Positions 55,059 to 61,952 of a stretch of 64,000 nt of DNA are shown piece after piece. Source of the stretch: Pseudomonas palleroniana (lineage in GTDB: Bacteria; Pseudomonadota; Gammaproteobacteria; Pseudomonadales; Pseudomonadaceae); contig NZ_PYWX01000066.1 in NCBI RefSeq assembly GCF_003031675.1, positions 1-64,000 on the forward strand. Direction: 5' to 3'. The notes below the pieces were generated by a model. It did not search any database. It saw nothing but the letters and a program-made list of their open reading frames with translations, and was not told where the DNA came from. Each line of letters starts with the position of its first letter. Position 1 is the stretch's first letter. A program made the translations under genes and the position numbers.

Positions 55059-55100
55059 TGTCGCGACACGGTTTCTTAATTCACATTTTGTGTCGCGACA
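55059..55100. promoter_or_regulatory. Paired TGTCGCGACA palindromes
   Basis: Two perfect 10-nt palindromes (55059-55068 and 55091-55100) with a centre-to-centre distance of 32 nt, about three helical turns. The geometry suits cooperative binding of a dimeric regulator. No cognate regulator is identified. Confidence 0.6.
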
Positions 55101-55129
55101 CTGCGATTACTTAGCGCAGCTGCGATTTC

Positions 55130-55166
55130 CGCGCCACGTTTTACTTAGCTTGTGTTTCGTGGCGCG
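55130..55166. repeat. CGCGCCACG inverted repeat, copy 1
   Basis: CGCGCCACG (55130-55138) and CGTGGCGCG (55158-55166) are exact reverse complements. The left arm sits in a 17-nt word (55126-55142) that recurs exactly at 62562-62578. Confidence 0.75.
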
Positions 55167-55186
55167 CACGACAAAACACTGGGGCA

Positions 55187-55212
55187 ATCATCGTCAAAAT
55201 ATCATCGTCAAA
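55187..55212. repeat. Direct repeat ATCATCGTCAAA
   Basis: Two exact 12-nt copies at 55187-55198 and 55201-55212. Confidence 0.75.
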
Positions 55213-55547
55213 TCGATGCATGATCATTGCTTGAACCTACTGAGGCCCTCATAAGTCCCTCTAAAACCCCCGTCCGTAGGGCTTCATGAGCGATCCGACG
55301 AACGGTCATTGCGATGATTTTGGGTGCTCAGGGGTGGTCAGGGGTAAGCAAGAGACAGTAAGTTTAGCGTTAGAGATGTACGGGGATAGTTATTGCACAC
55401 AGGTGATTCAAAAAATCTGGTTGATGTTTTTCTAGCGGCAGTTAACATGCGACCACGGCTAGAGCTTTCTAACAACAAATGAAACGCCATAGAACATCAA
55501 TGGCTGGAGTTAGAATCGCTGACGGTTGGATTATCAGACAAAGAAAA

Positions 55548-55600
55548 GCCCCGGACGCTACCAACGCCGGGGCCTGTTCGGGAAAGACGCTACCAACGTC
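55548..55600 (+). ncRNA. Twin-hairpin RNA candidate (phage c4-antisense-like)
   Basis: Hairpin 1 pairs GCCCCGG (55548-55554) with CCGGGGC (55567-55573) plus an inner CG/CG; hairpin 2 pairs GACG (55586-55589) with CGTC (55597-55600). Both present the identical loop CTACCAA. Phage c4 antisense RNAs also use two hairpin loops to bind target mRNA near an antirepressor-type gene, and a Rha gene follows 0.9 kb on. The strand and the family assignment are inferred; hairpin 1 alone could also be a terminator. Confidence 0.45.
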
Positions 55601-55855
55601 CTCTGCATACCAGCTAGGCCAGTACACAACCCCGAGGGGAGAAGCATTTTGACGGGCTTCTAAGTGATTCAGTTAGGCTAAAAGCGCCTAATTGGTTCAC
55701 GGGCGGACTGTAGTACCTGCGGGAATATTGCGCAACACTGGTGTCCTATACAGTTGCTGTGTTTCCGATGACTTGCCACCTTTCGACCTTTTTTCAGGCG
55801 CTGGTGGCCTACAGATCGCTCCTCTCGGTTTTTCCAGTCTTTGGAGATTCCGTGA

Positions 55856-56074
55856 ATGGCACAAATAGCAACCCGCAGTACCGATGTACCCAATCTGCCC
55901 ATACCTGGTGCACGCGCTACCGCTGCCCAGCTCTGCGCCAAATACCAAGTCAGCCGCGCTACCTGGTGGCGCTGGTCCAAGACTCCCGGTTTTCCCGCTC
56001 CTATTCGCTTCGGTCGTTCCGTCCGCTGGGAGCCCGACTCTGTGGAATCCTTCCTGCTCAGTCAGGAGACTTAA
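55856..56074 (+). CDS. AlpA-family DNA-binding regulator
   Basis: 72 residues. MerR-like HTH of the AlpA type: TAAQLCAKYQVSRATWWRWSKTPGFPAPIRFGRSVRWEPDSVESFL (quoted in part: RATWWRWSKTPGFPAP). AlpA/Vis proteins act in satellites and prophages as transcription activators and excision factors. GGAG lies before the ATG. Confidence 0.85.
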   Translation: MAQIATRSTDVPNLPIPGARATAAQLCAKYQVSRATWWRWSKTPGFPAPIRFGRSVRWEPDSVESFLLSQET

Positions 56075-56077
56075 CCC

Positions 56078-56245
56078 ATGATGACCAATCAACTCTGCGC
56101 TGACGCGGGGACAGGATCGCTTTGTCTAGAAAAAGCGGCTCTATCCCTTCCTCTACCCTTAAACGCTTTGGTGCTTAATCGTCGTCTAGTTCGCCGCCAT
56201 CAATGCGACGGTCCCGAAGCTGACTCTGATAGTGGGGTGGCCTGA
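56078..56245 (+). CDS. Small hypothetical protein between alpA-like and HTH genes
   Basis: 55 residues (MMTNQLCADAGTGSLCLEKA at the N-terminus), too short for most gene finders. AGGAG lies 9 nt before the ATG and the TGA ends 1 nt before the next start, so it fits tightly in the cistron train. No family is recognised. Confidence 0.5.
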   Translation: MMTNQLCADAGTGSLCLEKAALSLPLPLNALVLNRRLVRRHQCDGPEADSDSGVA

Positions 56246-56246
56246 C

Positions 56247-56546
56247 ATGGAAAAGATCCTGCATTCCGAGAAGAGTTGTTCGGCGCAAAGCGTTAGCGAC
56301 ACCAGTGGTAGCGCCCAGCGCATGCGCCTTTTGGCTTACCTGCACCAGCATGGCTCAATCAACACCTTCCAAGCCATCATGTTTCTGAACATCCTGCGCC
56401 CTGGTGCGCGAATATCTGAGCTGCGTGCGCAGGGGCACGGCATCATTACCCATCTGGGTACGCTGAAGGATGACCAAGGCCGCGAGCACCAGAAGGTTGC
56501 GACCTACTACCTGAGTACTGGCTCAGTGCAGAAGGTGGCGTCATGA
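56247..56546 (+). CDS. Phage helix-turn-helix protein
   Basis: 99 residues from the ATG at 56247; an in-frame ATG at 56232 is less well placed. QRMRLLAYLHQHGSINTFQAIMFLNILRPGARI and SELRAQGHGI form a winged-helix-like unit found in small phage regulators. Its end overlaps rha by 4 bp. Confidence 0.72.
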   Translation: MEKILHSEKSCSAQSVSDTSGSAQRMRLLAYLHQHGSINTFQAIMFLNILRPGARISELRAQGHGIITHLGTLKDDQGREHQKVATYYLSTGSVQKVAS

Positions 56547-57061
56547 CTACCAAGATCATTAAGCCGATGGGTGAGGGCGATCCGGGAAATCCGCGCATTG
56601 CCGTTACCGATTACCAGGGCGAACCTCGTGTGGACAGCCGCTTGCTGGCTGAGCAACTGGGTAACAAACACAAGAACTCGATGACGCTTATCGAGCGCTA
56701 CCTGGCGAAGTTTGAAGAGTTCGGGGTTGTTCCGTTTCAAACGGAGAAACCCTCGGCCGGAACTGCCGGTGGTAGGCCGGAGCGATTCGGCTTGCTGAAC
56801 GAAGATCAAGCATTCTTCCTGCTGTCGTTGTCGCGCAATACCGCCCGCGTTGTGGAACTGAAAGCGAGCCTCATCATGGCGTTCCGCGAAGCTCGGTATG
56901 GACACGCCTGCCAGACGCTGGAGGCCCGCAAAAAGGAAGCTAGCAGCAATGGTCGCCGGCTGGCGCACTGGCGCTACGACAAGTCGGGCGTGTACGCGCA
57001 CGTCGCCCATCTGAGGGAGCAACTGAGGCTGCCACTCGATTCGGAGGACTTCCGCCGATGA
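56543..57061 (+). CDS. rha: Rha-family phage regulatory protein
   Basis: 172 residues. The pRha domain is clear: VDSRLLAEQLGNKHKNSMTLIERYL, GRPERFGLLNEDQAFFLLSLSRNT and LKASLIMAFREAR (quoted in parts). Rha proteins act in phage-host regulation and interfere with infection in IHF-deficient hosts. The stop overlaps the next start (ATGA). Confidence 0.88.
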   Translation: MTTKIIKPMGEGDPGNPRIAVTDYQGEPRVDSRLLAEQLGNKHKNSMTLIERYLAKFEEFGVVPFQTEKPSAGTAGGRPERFGLLNEDQAFFLLSLSRNTARVVELKASLIMAFREARYGHACQTLEARKKEASSNGRRLAHWRYDKSGVYAHVAHLREQLRLPLDSEDFRR

Positions 57062-57537
57062 CAGCTATGCTCATGATCAGCGATAAACGGTCGATAACTT
57101 TTGTTGCAAGCAGTCGTGCTCGTCGGTATGGTTTGCCCGTCGCTGCAAATTCAGCGATCGGGCTTGGCCGCTCGAGGAACGTTAGGCGCAATAGCGCCCC
57201 CATTACGATTGCTGGCGCTTTTTTTGTGCCCGCAGTTACGTGTTATGGCGGGTTGCGTGGGGACACCTTCGGGTGTGCCGGGTTCCTAACGTCCCGGTCG
57301 GCCAACCCCGCGCAACCTGCCACCCTAATTCGCTTGGCCGCGAACGGTGGCAGTTCCTCAACGTTAGGAGCTACACCGATGCCTACCCTAAGTCCGTCCG
57401 CGATTCGCGCCTTTGCTCACCGCCGCATGGCCCTGAGCGCCCTCCGCGCAAACTCCAGCCTCGCAACCCGCCTCAAGCGTTACTCGCACCACATGGGCAT
57501 TGCCCGCTCCCTAGAGTCTGCCGGGGGTGTGCAATGA
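57058..57537 (+). CDS. Ash-like ORF running through a structured RNA region
   Basis: 159 codons starting in the rha stop (ATGA). The middle part (GAFFVPAVTCYGGLRGDTFG and GFLTSRSANPAQPATLIRLA) resembles the phage Ash family first named in P4. The same DNA encodes the terminator, the cruciform RNA and the complementary sites described at 57178-57370, so conservation may reflect RNA rather than protein. The last 52 codons are also the separate gene at 57379. Confidence 0.4.
   Translation: MTAMLMISDKRSITFVASSRARRYGLPVAANSAIGLGRSRNVRRNSAPITIAGAFFVPAVTCYGGLRGDTFGCAGFLTSRSANPAQPATLIRLAANGGSSSTLGATPMPTLSPSAIRAFAHRRMALSALRANSSLATRLKRYSHHMGIARSLESAGGVQ
57193..57225 (+). terminator. Conditional terminator (attenuator) upstream of the CI-like RNA
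   Basis: AGCGCC (57193-57198) pairs with GGCGCT (57214-57219), followed by seven T. A competing hairpin pairs GGCGC (57185-57189) with GCGCC (57194-57198) and uses the same left arm, so the two are exclusive. The GG of that competitor (57185-57186) belongs to the site complementary to the RNA loop. Confidence 0.6.
57247..57321 (+). ncRNA. P4 CI-like immunity RNA candidate
   Basis: 75 nt forming a cruciform. A 16-bp closing stem pairs 57247-57262 with 57306-57321 (two G-U pairs). Inside are a hairpin closed by a C-UUCG-G tetraloop (57263-57276) and a second hairpin, GCCGGG/CCCGGU (57277-57282 with 57293-57298), that shows the 10-nt loop UUCCUAACGU (57283-57292). The loop is complementary to 57179-57186 and to 57361-57369. 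Size, fold and two-target layout match the P4 phage immunity RNA as I know it. It would be cut from the leader transcript; ends are estimated from the stem. Confidence 0.6.
57379..57537 (+). CDS. Small basic phage protein downstream of the RNA region
   Basis: 52 residues (MPTLSPSAIRAFAHRRMALS at the N-terminus, then ALRANSSLATRLKRYSHHMG), strongly basic and helical. TAGGAG (57365-57370) precedes the ATG by 8 nt and lies inside the 9-nt site complementary to the CI-like RNA loop. Related short proteins occur in pseudomonad prophages. In frame with the longer Ash-like ORF; the stop overlaps the next start. Confidence 0.6.
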   Translation: MPTLSPSAIRAFAHRRMALSALRANSSLATRLKRYSHHMGIARSLESAGGVQ

Positions 57538-57797
57538 ATGCTCACGCCCGCACCATCCAAGAGATTGCCCACGACACGCTTGAGGATCTCGAAAGCGCCC
57601 AGATCGCCCTACGCAAGGTTGAGGCCGTTCTCTATGCCGCATTGGCAGACAAGGGCACGAGTCAGCACGTCCGCAATCTGGTAGACGTCGCGTGGAACCT
57701 AGCCGCTGACGGCGCCAACACCGCCGGCTGCAACCGCGAGGCAATTTCCGCCGCTTTGTCCGGGTGCGCTGGCCTAGGCGCCGGGGGTGACGAATGA
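57534..57797 (+). CDS. Hypothetical phage protein
   Basis: 87 residues, helical (IAHDTLEDLESAQIALRKVEAVLYAALADKG). Start overlaps the preceding stop (ATGA), and its end overlaps the next gene by 4 bp. No family recognised. Confidence 0.7.
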   Translation: MNAHARTIQEIAHDTLEDLESAQIALRKVEAVLYAALADKGTSQHVRNLVDVAWNLAADGANTAGCNREAISAALSGCAGLGAGGDE

Positions 57798-58126
57798 AAA
57801 CGGCAATCCAAACGCGGGATGACCTCAGTTTCACCAAGCGCGACGACATGGGCAGGCTCATCAACTGGCCCCGGAACAACCCTGGCGTAGCTGCCGATTG
57901 GGAAAAGGGCCTTGCTTGCTTCGATTACGAGATCACCGAGCTGGCCGCGCATGATGAAACCGAAGCATTCGGCGCCATTCAGTTCGCCTTGTGCGGCATG
58001 GGTGGGCGATATACGAACCTTGAAATCGGCTTTATAGATCGCGTAGCCAGGGCTGCGGTGATTGGCTTGCGCGCAATGCGAAATGGCTCCGAACGGTTCA
58101 AGCCGAAAGACCCAGTAGAGGCTTAA
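57794..58126 (+). CDS. Hypothetical phage protein
   Basis: 110 residues with FTKRDDMGRLINWPRNNPG and a helical C-terminus. Overlaps the previous gene by 4 bp (ATGA). No recognised domain; its position in the early module suggests a host-takeover or replication accessory role. Confidence 0.72.
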   Translation: MKTAIQTRDDLSFTKRDDMGRLINWPRNNPGVAADWEKGLACFDYEITELAAHDETEAFGAIQFALCGMGGRYTNLEIGFIDRVARAAVIGLRAMRNGSERFKPKDPVEA

Positions 58127-58132
58127 AAAATC

Positions 58133-58420
58133 ATGAACAACCAAACCTGCAAAAACGCGGGTACGCCGAAGGCTTGCCTGAAGAAAACTATCGAACTGTT
58201 TTACGTCACGCACCCGAAGGTGCCCAAGGCGTTGCTGGGACCATTCTTGACCGAGGCCGACGCTGAGTGCGGGCGCCTTGTTATGCGCAGTGCAGGCGCC
58301 CAGGTGACGGCCTGCCTGGTTGATTCAATCGACGACATTGCCCGCTGGCACGGTGTGAACAACGGTCAAGTTTGCCGGGCCTTTGCTGACGTTGATCGCC
58401 GGGAGGTCAGCCATGGGTAA
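58133..58420 (+). CDS. Hypothetical phage protein
   Basis: 95 residues. KKTIELFYVTHPKVPKALLGPF then ACLVDSIDDIARWHGV suggests a small alpha/beta fold. Weak ribosome binding site; it overlaps the next gene by 8 bp. Unknown function. Confidence 0.68.
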   Translation: MNNQTCKNAGTPKACLKKTIELFYVTHPKVPKALLGPFLTEADAECGRLVMRSAGAQVTACLVDSIDDIARWHGVNNGQVCRAFADVDRREVSHG

Positions 58421-58640
58421 CGTCACCCCCATCAAGCGCAAGGGCAGTGGCGGGCCACCCGCTGCTGGCGCTCATATCGACAGCGCCAGCTATGTGCTGC
58501 TGGTGGAAACCCTGGTCGGCTTCCAGGAACTGCGAATCTCGGAAGGCGACCAAGACCGCCAATGCAATGAGTTGGAGCGCCTGACTCAGAAACTGGAGAA
58601 CTTGGCCAAGCGGTTTACCCCGCCGAAGGGGGCCGCATGA
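58413..58640 (+). CDS. Hypothetical phage protein
   Basis: 75 residues from the ATG at 58413, which has GGAGG upstream. The basic N-terminus (VTPIKRKGSGG) precedes a helical segment with heptad character (ISEGDQDRQCNELERLTQKL). Overlaps the primase by 4 bp. Confidence 0.7.
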   Translation: MGNVTPIKRKGSGGPPAAGAHIDSASYVLLVETLVGFQELRISEGDQDRQCNELERLTQKLENLAKRFTPPKGAA

Positions 58641-59518
58641 CTGACGCAACGATCCTATTCCGCGAAGCGCTCCAGGCCGTCTATGGCCCTCTCGACTGGC
58701 TACCAGAGCCCGACGGTGCAATCCACCGGTTCCGTGTGCCGGCGGATAGGCCCGGCTCTCTCAACGGCTGGTATGTGCTGTACCTGGACGGCATCGCATC
58801 CGGCGCGTTCGGCAGTTGGAAAGCCGGCGGCGCCAGCACCTGGTGTAGTCGCGAACCGGTGGACGCCCGCGAAGCGGCCCAGATCCGCGAGCGAGTTGAC
58901 CAAGCCCGGCGCCAGCGCGAAGCCGAGCAACACCGGCGCCAGCAGCAGGCCGCCGAGAAGGCTAATCACTGGTGGCGCAATGCGCGCCGCGCCTCACCCG
59001 ACCACCCGTATCTGATCACCAAGGCGGTTCGCTCCTACGGCCTGCGCCAGCGTGGCACTGACCTGCTGATCCCGCTGTACCTGGATGGGCGCTTGGTCAA
59101 CCTGCAAAGGATCGGGCCGCACGGCGAGAAGCGCTTCCTGTTCGGCGGCCGGATCAAGGGCACCTATTCGCCGCTGGGCATCATCGAGCCAGGTTCTGTG
59201 CTTTGCATCTGCGAAGGGTGGGCGACGGCCGCCAGCCTCCACCAGCACGGCGGCTATGTCGTTGCCGCTGCCATGAACGCGGGCAACTTGATCCCGGCGG
59301 CGATGGCACTTCGCGCTCGCTACCCAAGCCAGCCAATCGTCATCGCCGGCGACGACGACCGGCTCACCGATGGCAACCCGGGACGCGCAGCGGCAAACGC
59401 GGCGGCAGCGGCAGTGGGTGGCCAAGTGGCTTTCCCTGAGTGGCCGGAAGGCGCACCCGACGACCTCACCGACTTCAACGACCTCGCCAACTGGAAACTC
59501 GCCCATGTCCAAGCCTGA
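58637..59518 (+). CDS. Toprim-domain phage primase
   Basis: 293 residues. A coiled-coil rich in Arg, Gln and Glu (about 85-115) precedes a catalytic region (about 120-180) and a Toprim domain (about 185-290) with SVLCICEGWATAASLHQHGG (Toprim Glu) and VIAGDDDRLTDGNPG (Toprim Asp pair). Resembles the P4-alpha/DUF7146-type primases. Overlaps the ATPase gene by 14 bp. Confidence 0.87.
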   Translation: MTDATILFREALQAVYGPLDWLPEPDGAIHRFRVPADRPGSLNGWYVLYLDGIASGAFGSWKAGGASTWCSREPVDAREAAQIRERVDQARRQREAEQHRRQQQAAEKANHWWRNARRASPDHPYLITKAVRSYGLRQRGTDLLIPLYLDGRLVNLQRIGPHGEKRFLFGGRIKGTYSPLGIIEPGSVLCICEGWATAASLHQHGGYVVAAAMNAGNLIPAAMALRARYPSQPIVIAGDDDRLTDGNPGRAAANAAAAAVGGQVAFPEWPEGAPDDLTDFNDLANWKLAHVQA

Positions 59519-61307
59519 CAGCAACGTGATCAACCTTCGGCCGGACGCCGCGACCATTGCGCCAGATCGCCCTTGCTGGGCGGTGTATGAGCATTGGGTG
59601 ATCAATGAGAAGGGCCGCAAGCTGCGCCCGGGCGTTTACTGGCATAGCTTCAAGCGCGCCGCCGCTGACCAGGACGACGCCGAGGGCGATACCGGCGACC
59701 GGCCTATCACAGATGAGTGGATCTCCAGCCCTGTCACAGTCGTGGCCCGAACCACCAACAGCGACGACGGCAGCGAGGGGCGGTTGCTGCGCCTGGTAAC
59801 TGAGGGCGGCATCAAGGAATGGATCATCGCCATGGAAGTGTTCGGCGGCAGCGGCGAGGACGCCCGGCGCGCATTGTTCGGGATGGGCGTCATTATCGCC
59901 CTCAAGAAACGCGGCACGTTCATGGAGTACCTGCTCGACCAGCATCCTGCAGAAGTGTTTGCCACCACCAGCCGGCCGGGCTGGCATGAATCGGGAGCGT
60001 TCGTGCTGCCTGGGCGAACCATCGGTAGCGCCAATGTGCGGTACCAGGCCAGCAACAAGGCTCAGGTACTTTTCAGCCGGCGCGGCGAGCTGGCGCAGTG
60101 GCAATCGGAGGTAGCCGCCAGGTGCGCGGGCAACCCGGTGCTGACACTCGCGATCGGCTGCTCGCTGGCTGGCCCACTGCTGAGTTTGGTCGGCGTGCTA
60201 GGTGGCGGTGTTCACCTGGTGGGCGATAGCTCGAGCGGTAAGTCGCTGGCGCAACTGATCGGATCGTCGGTATGGGGCGACCCGGGCGTGTTCGCCGCCA
60301 GTTGGGACATGACCAAGGGCGGCCTGGAGATCGAGGCGTCGAGCCGCAATGACACCATCCTGCCCTTGGATGAGATCAAGCGCGCCGACCCCAAGCGCGT
60401 ACAGGAAATGGCCTACTCCCTCGCCAACGGCCAGGGCAAAGGCACCATGACCCGAGAGCGCGAAGGCCGCGCCAAATTGAGCTGGCGCCTGCTGACACTC
60501 TCCAGCGGCGAGCGCTCCCTCTCTGAGCACGCGGCCATATCCGGCAATGCCGCCCACGCTGGCGCTGAGTTACGCATGGTCGACGTGAACGCCGGTACCC
60601 GCACACACCGGGCCTTCGACGAATTGCACGGGCTTGAGGGGGCAGACTTTCACCGGCAGCTCACCGTAGCGGTCGGCGCCCACCACGGCCACCTTGGACC
60701 AGCGTTTGTGGAGCACCTGGTCGCCGCCGACGATAAGCCCGGGCTGCTCAGTGACTTTGACGGCATCCGCGCCCAATTCGTCGAGGACAACGCCCAGGCC
60801 GGCCGCGTGGCTGACCGGTTCGCCGTGATCGCGCTGGCGGGCGAGATGGCCATCGCCTACGGCCTGTTGCCATGGGAGCCCGGTACCGCCCTCTCCGACT
60901 GCCGTTTGCTCTACGGGGAATGGCTCTCCCGTGTAGGCGGGGGCAACGCAGAAGACCGCCAGATCCTGGCCGGCATCATCGACTTTATCGACAAGCACGG
61001 CAGCAGCCGATTCTCCGATGTCGACGCAGCAGAGGTGGACGCCAAGGTATTCAACCGCGCCGGGTACTGGGAGCTGGTGGCCGGCAAACGGCTCTATCTG
61101 TTCAACAAGTCAGCGCTGATCGAGGCAGCGCATGGGTTCGGCCTCACCCGCGTGATCAAGGCACTGGAGGTTGGCGGGGCCTTGGCCAAACGCGACACCG
61201 ACCGCGATAGCCGCAAAACCAAAAAGTACCGCATCCCCGCCGGCGGATCGGCGCGGCTGTACGTGATCGACCCAGAAGCCATGGACAGCGAAGGGGCCGG
61301 CGCATGA
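59505..61307 (+). CDS. DUF927-domain ATPase (replicative helicase-like)
   Basis: 600 residues from the ATG at 59505; an in-frame upstream ATG at 59370 lies inside the primase and is unlikely. Walker A GDSSSGKSLAQLIG is near residue 245; an acidic Walker B-like segment is ILPLDEIKRADP, followed by YSLANGQGKGTMTREREGRA. DUF927 proteins pair with Toprim primases in phages and islands and probably open the origin or load replication. Confidence 0.85.
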   Translation: MSKPDSNVINLRPDAATIAPDRPCWAVYEHWVINEKGRKLRPGVYWHSFKRAAADQDDAEGDTGDRPITDEWISSPVTVVARTTNSDDGSEGRLLRLVTEGGIKEWIIAMEVFGGSGEDARRALFGMGVIIALKKRGTFMEYLLDQHPAEVFATTSRPGWHESGAFVLPGRTIGSANVRYQASNKAQVLFSRRGELAQWQSEVAARCAGNPVLTLAIGCSLAGPLLSLVGVLGGGVHLVGDSSSGKSLAQLIGSSVWGDPGVFAASWDMTKGGLEIEASSRNDTILPLDEIKRADPKRVQEMAYSLANGQGKGTMTREREGRAKLSWRLLTLSSGERSLSEHAAISGNAAHAGAELRMVDVNAGTRTHRAFDELHGLEGADFHRQLTVAVGAHHGHLGPAFVEHLVAADDKPGLLSDFDGIRAQFVEDNAQAGRVADRFAVIALAGEMAIAYGLLPWEPGTALSDCRLLYGEWLSRVGGGNAEDRQILAGIIDFIDKHGSSRFSDVDAAEVDAKVFNRAGYWELVAGKRLYLFNKSALIEAAHGFGLTRVIKALEVGGALAKRDTDRDSRKTKKYRIPAGGSARLYVIDPEAMDSEGAGA

Positions 61308-61462
61308 CCACCAAATCCACCAAGTATGAATGCCCGAGTTCACAGGAACCTATAAACGTGGGGAACAGGGGGAACGGGGGAACAGCCAGTAAAACCGTGG
61401 GCTGCGGTCGTTCCCCCTTATTGAATGTATGGGGAACAGGGGGAACACAAACATGCTTTTGA
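61304..61462 (+). CDS. Possible small ORF within the repeat array
   Basis: 52 codons beginning in the ATPase stop (ATGA): MTTKSTKYECPSSQEPINVG and onward. More than half of it is translated repeat sequence (NRGNGGT, WGTGGT), so it may be no real protein but a coupling ORF. Confidence 0.3.
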   Translation: MTTKSTKYECPSSQEPINVGNRGNGGTASKTVGCGRSPLLNVWGTGGTQTCF

Positions 61463-61588
61463 ATATAAGCGTGTCTGCGTTTTCCAGAATTTGGTTATCA
61501 CCGTTCCCCACAAAAAAACGTGGGGAACAGAAACCCCCTCTAAAAGCCCCGGAAACATTGGCTGTTCCCACTGTTCCCCCGTTCCCCC
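61360..61588. repeat. GGGGAAC/GTTCCCC repeat array
   Basis: Six forward copies (61360, 61368, 61376, 61431, 61439, 61522) and five reverse copies (61410, 61503, 61564, 61573, 61581). They form nested inverted repeats: 61360-61390 with 61560-61588, 61410-61417 with 61431-61437, and 61503-61509 with 61522-61528. Directly after the primase/ATPase genes, it could be a replication origin or a set of RNA structures. Confidence 0.85.
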
Positions 61589-61643
61589 GATTTTTTTCTA
61601 GAGACACATATGGGCAATGGAGCAATCAGGCCGAGGTGACGCC

Positions 61644-61952
61644 ATGAGTCTCCTTTCCGGCTTGCTCGATCACATGCCGCCAGCCATCGCCAGTACCGAC
61701 ACGCCAAAAATGGATAGTCGGCCTCGCCCACGCCTGGTGCTGGCCAACCCTGTCGAGCGCACTCCCCGACTCATCACAAGACCACACGCAAGCGCCGCCA
61801 CTGCCACGCCCCAATGGCGACACGCCCGTGACCATTATCTCAACCACATCATGGTTTGTCGGAGCTGCTACGCGCCCACCGGCCGCCATTGCGCGGCTGG
61901 CGTCCACCTGCGCGCCAGCTACGACAACACACCTATGGAGGCGCACCAATGA
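61644..61952 (+). CDS. Hypothetical phage protein with Cys motif
   Basis: 102 residues from the ATG at 61644 (GAGGTGACG upstream). The C-terminal CRSCYAPTGRHCAAGVHL has C-x2-C-x7-C spacing with nearby His, which may bind a metal. The stop overlaps the next start (ATGA). No family recognised. Confidence 0.68.
   Translation: MSLLSGLLDHMPPAIASTDTPKMDSRPRPRLVLANPVERTPRLITRPHASAATATPQWRHARDHYLNHIMVCRSCYAPTGRHCAAGVHLRASYDNTPMEAHQ

Larger units (their letters stand above)
54874..55855. other. Gene-free control region of the element
   Basis: About 980 bp between int and the AlpA-like gene without a credible ORF. It contains the repeats at 54971-55003, 55059-55100, 55130-55166 and 55187-55212 and the twin hairpins at 55548-55600. 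It is probably the regulatory hub (promoters, recombination-directionality and regulator sites). Confidence 0.6.

Noticed and set aside
55741..56103. 120-residue ORF overlapping the alpA-like gene
   Set aside because: Different frame from the clear AlpA-family gene, no ribosome binding site and no recognisable domain.
61360..61588. CRISPR array
   Set aside because: The unit is only 7-8 nt, occurs in both orientations and has irregular spacing; no cas gene is present.
61350..61625. Reverse-strand 91-residue ORF
   Set aside because: Translated repeat sequence from the GGGGAAC array; all confident neighbours are on the + strand.
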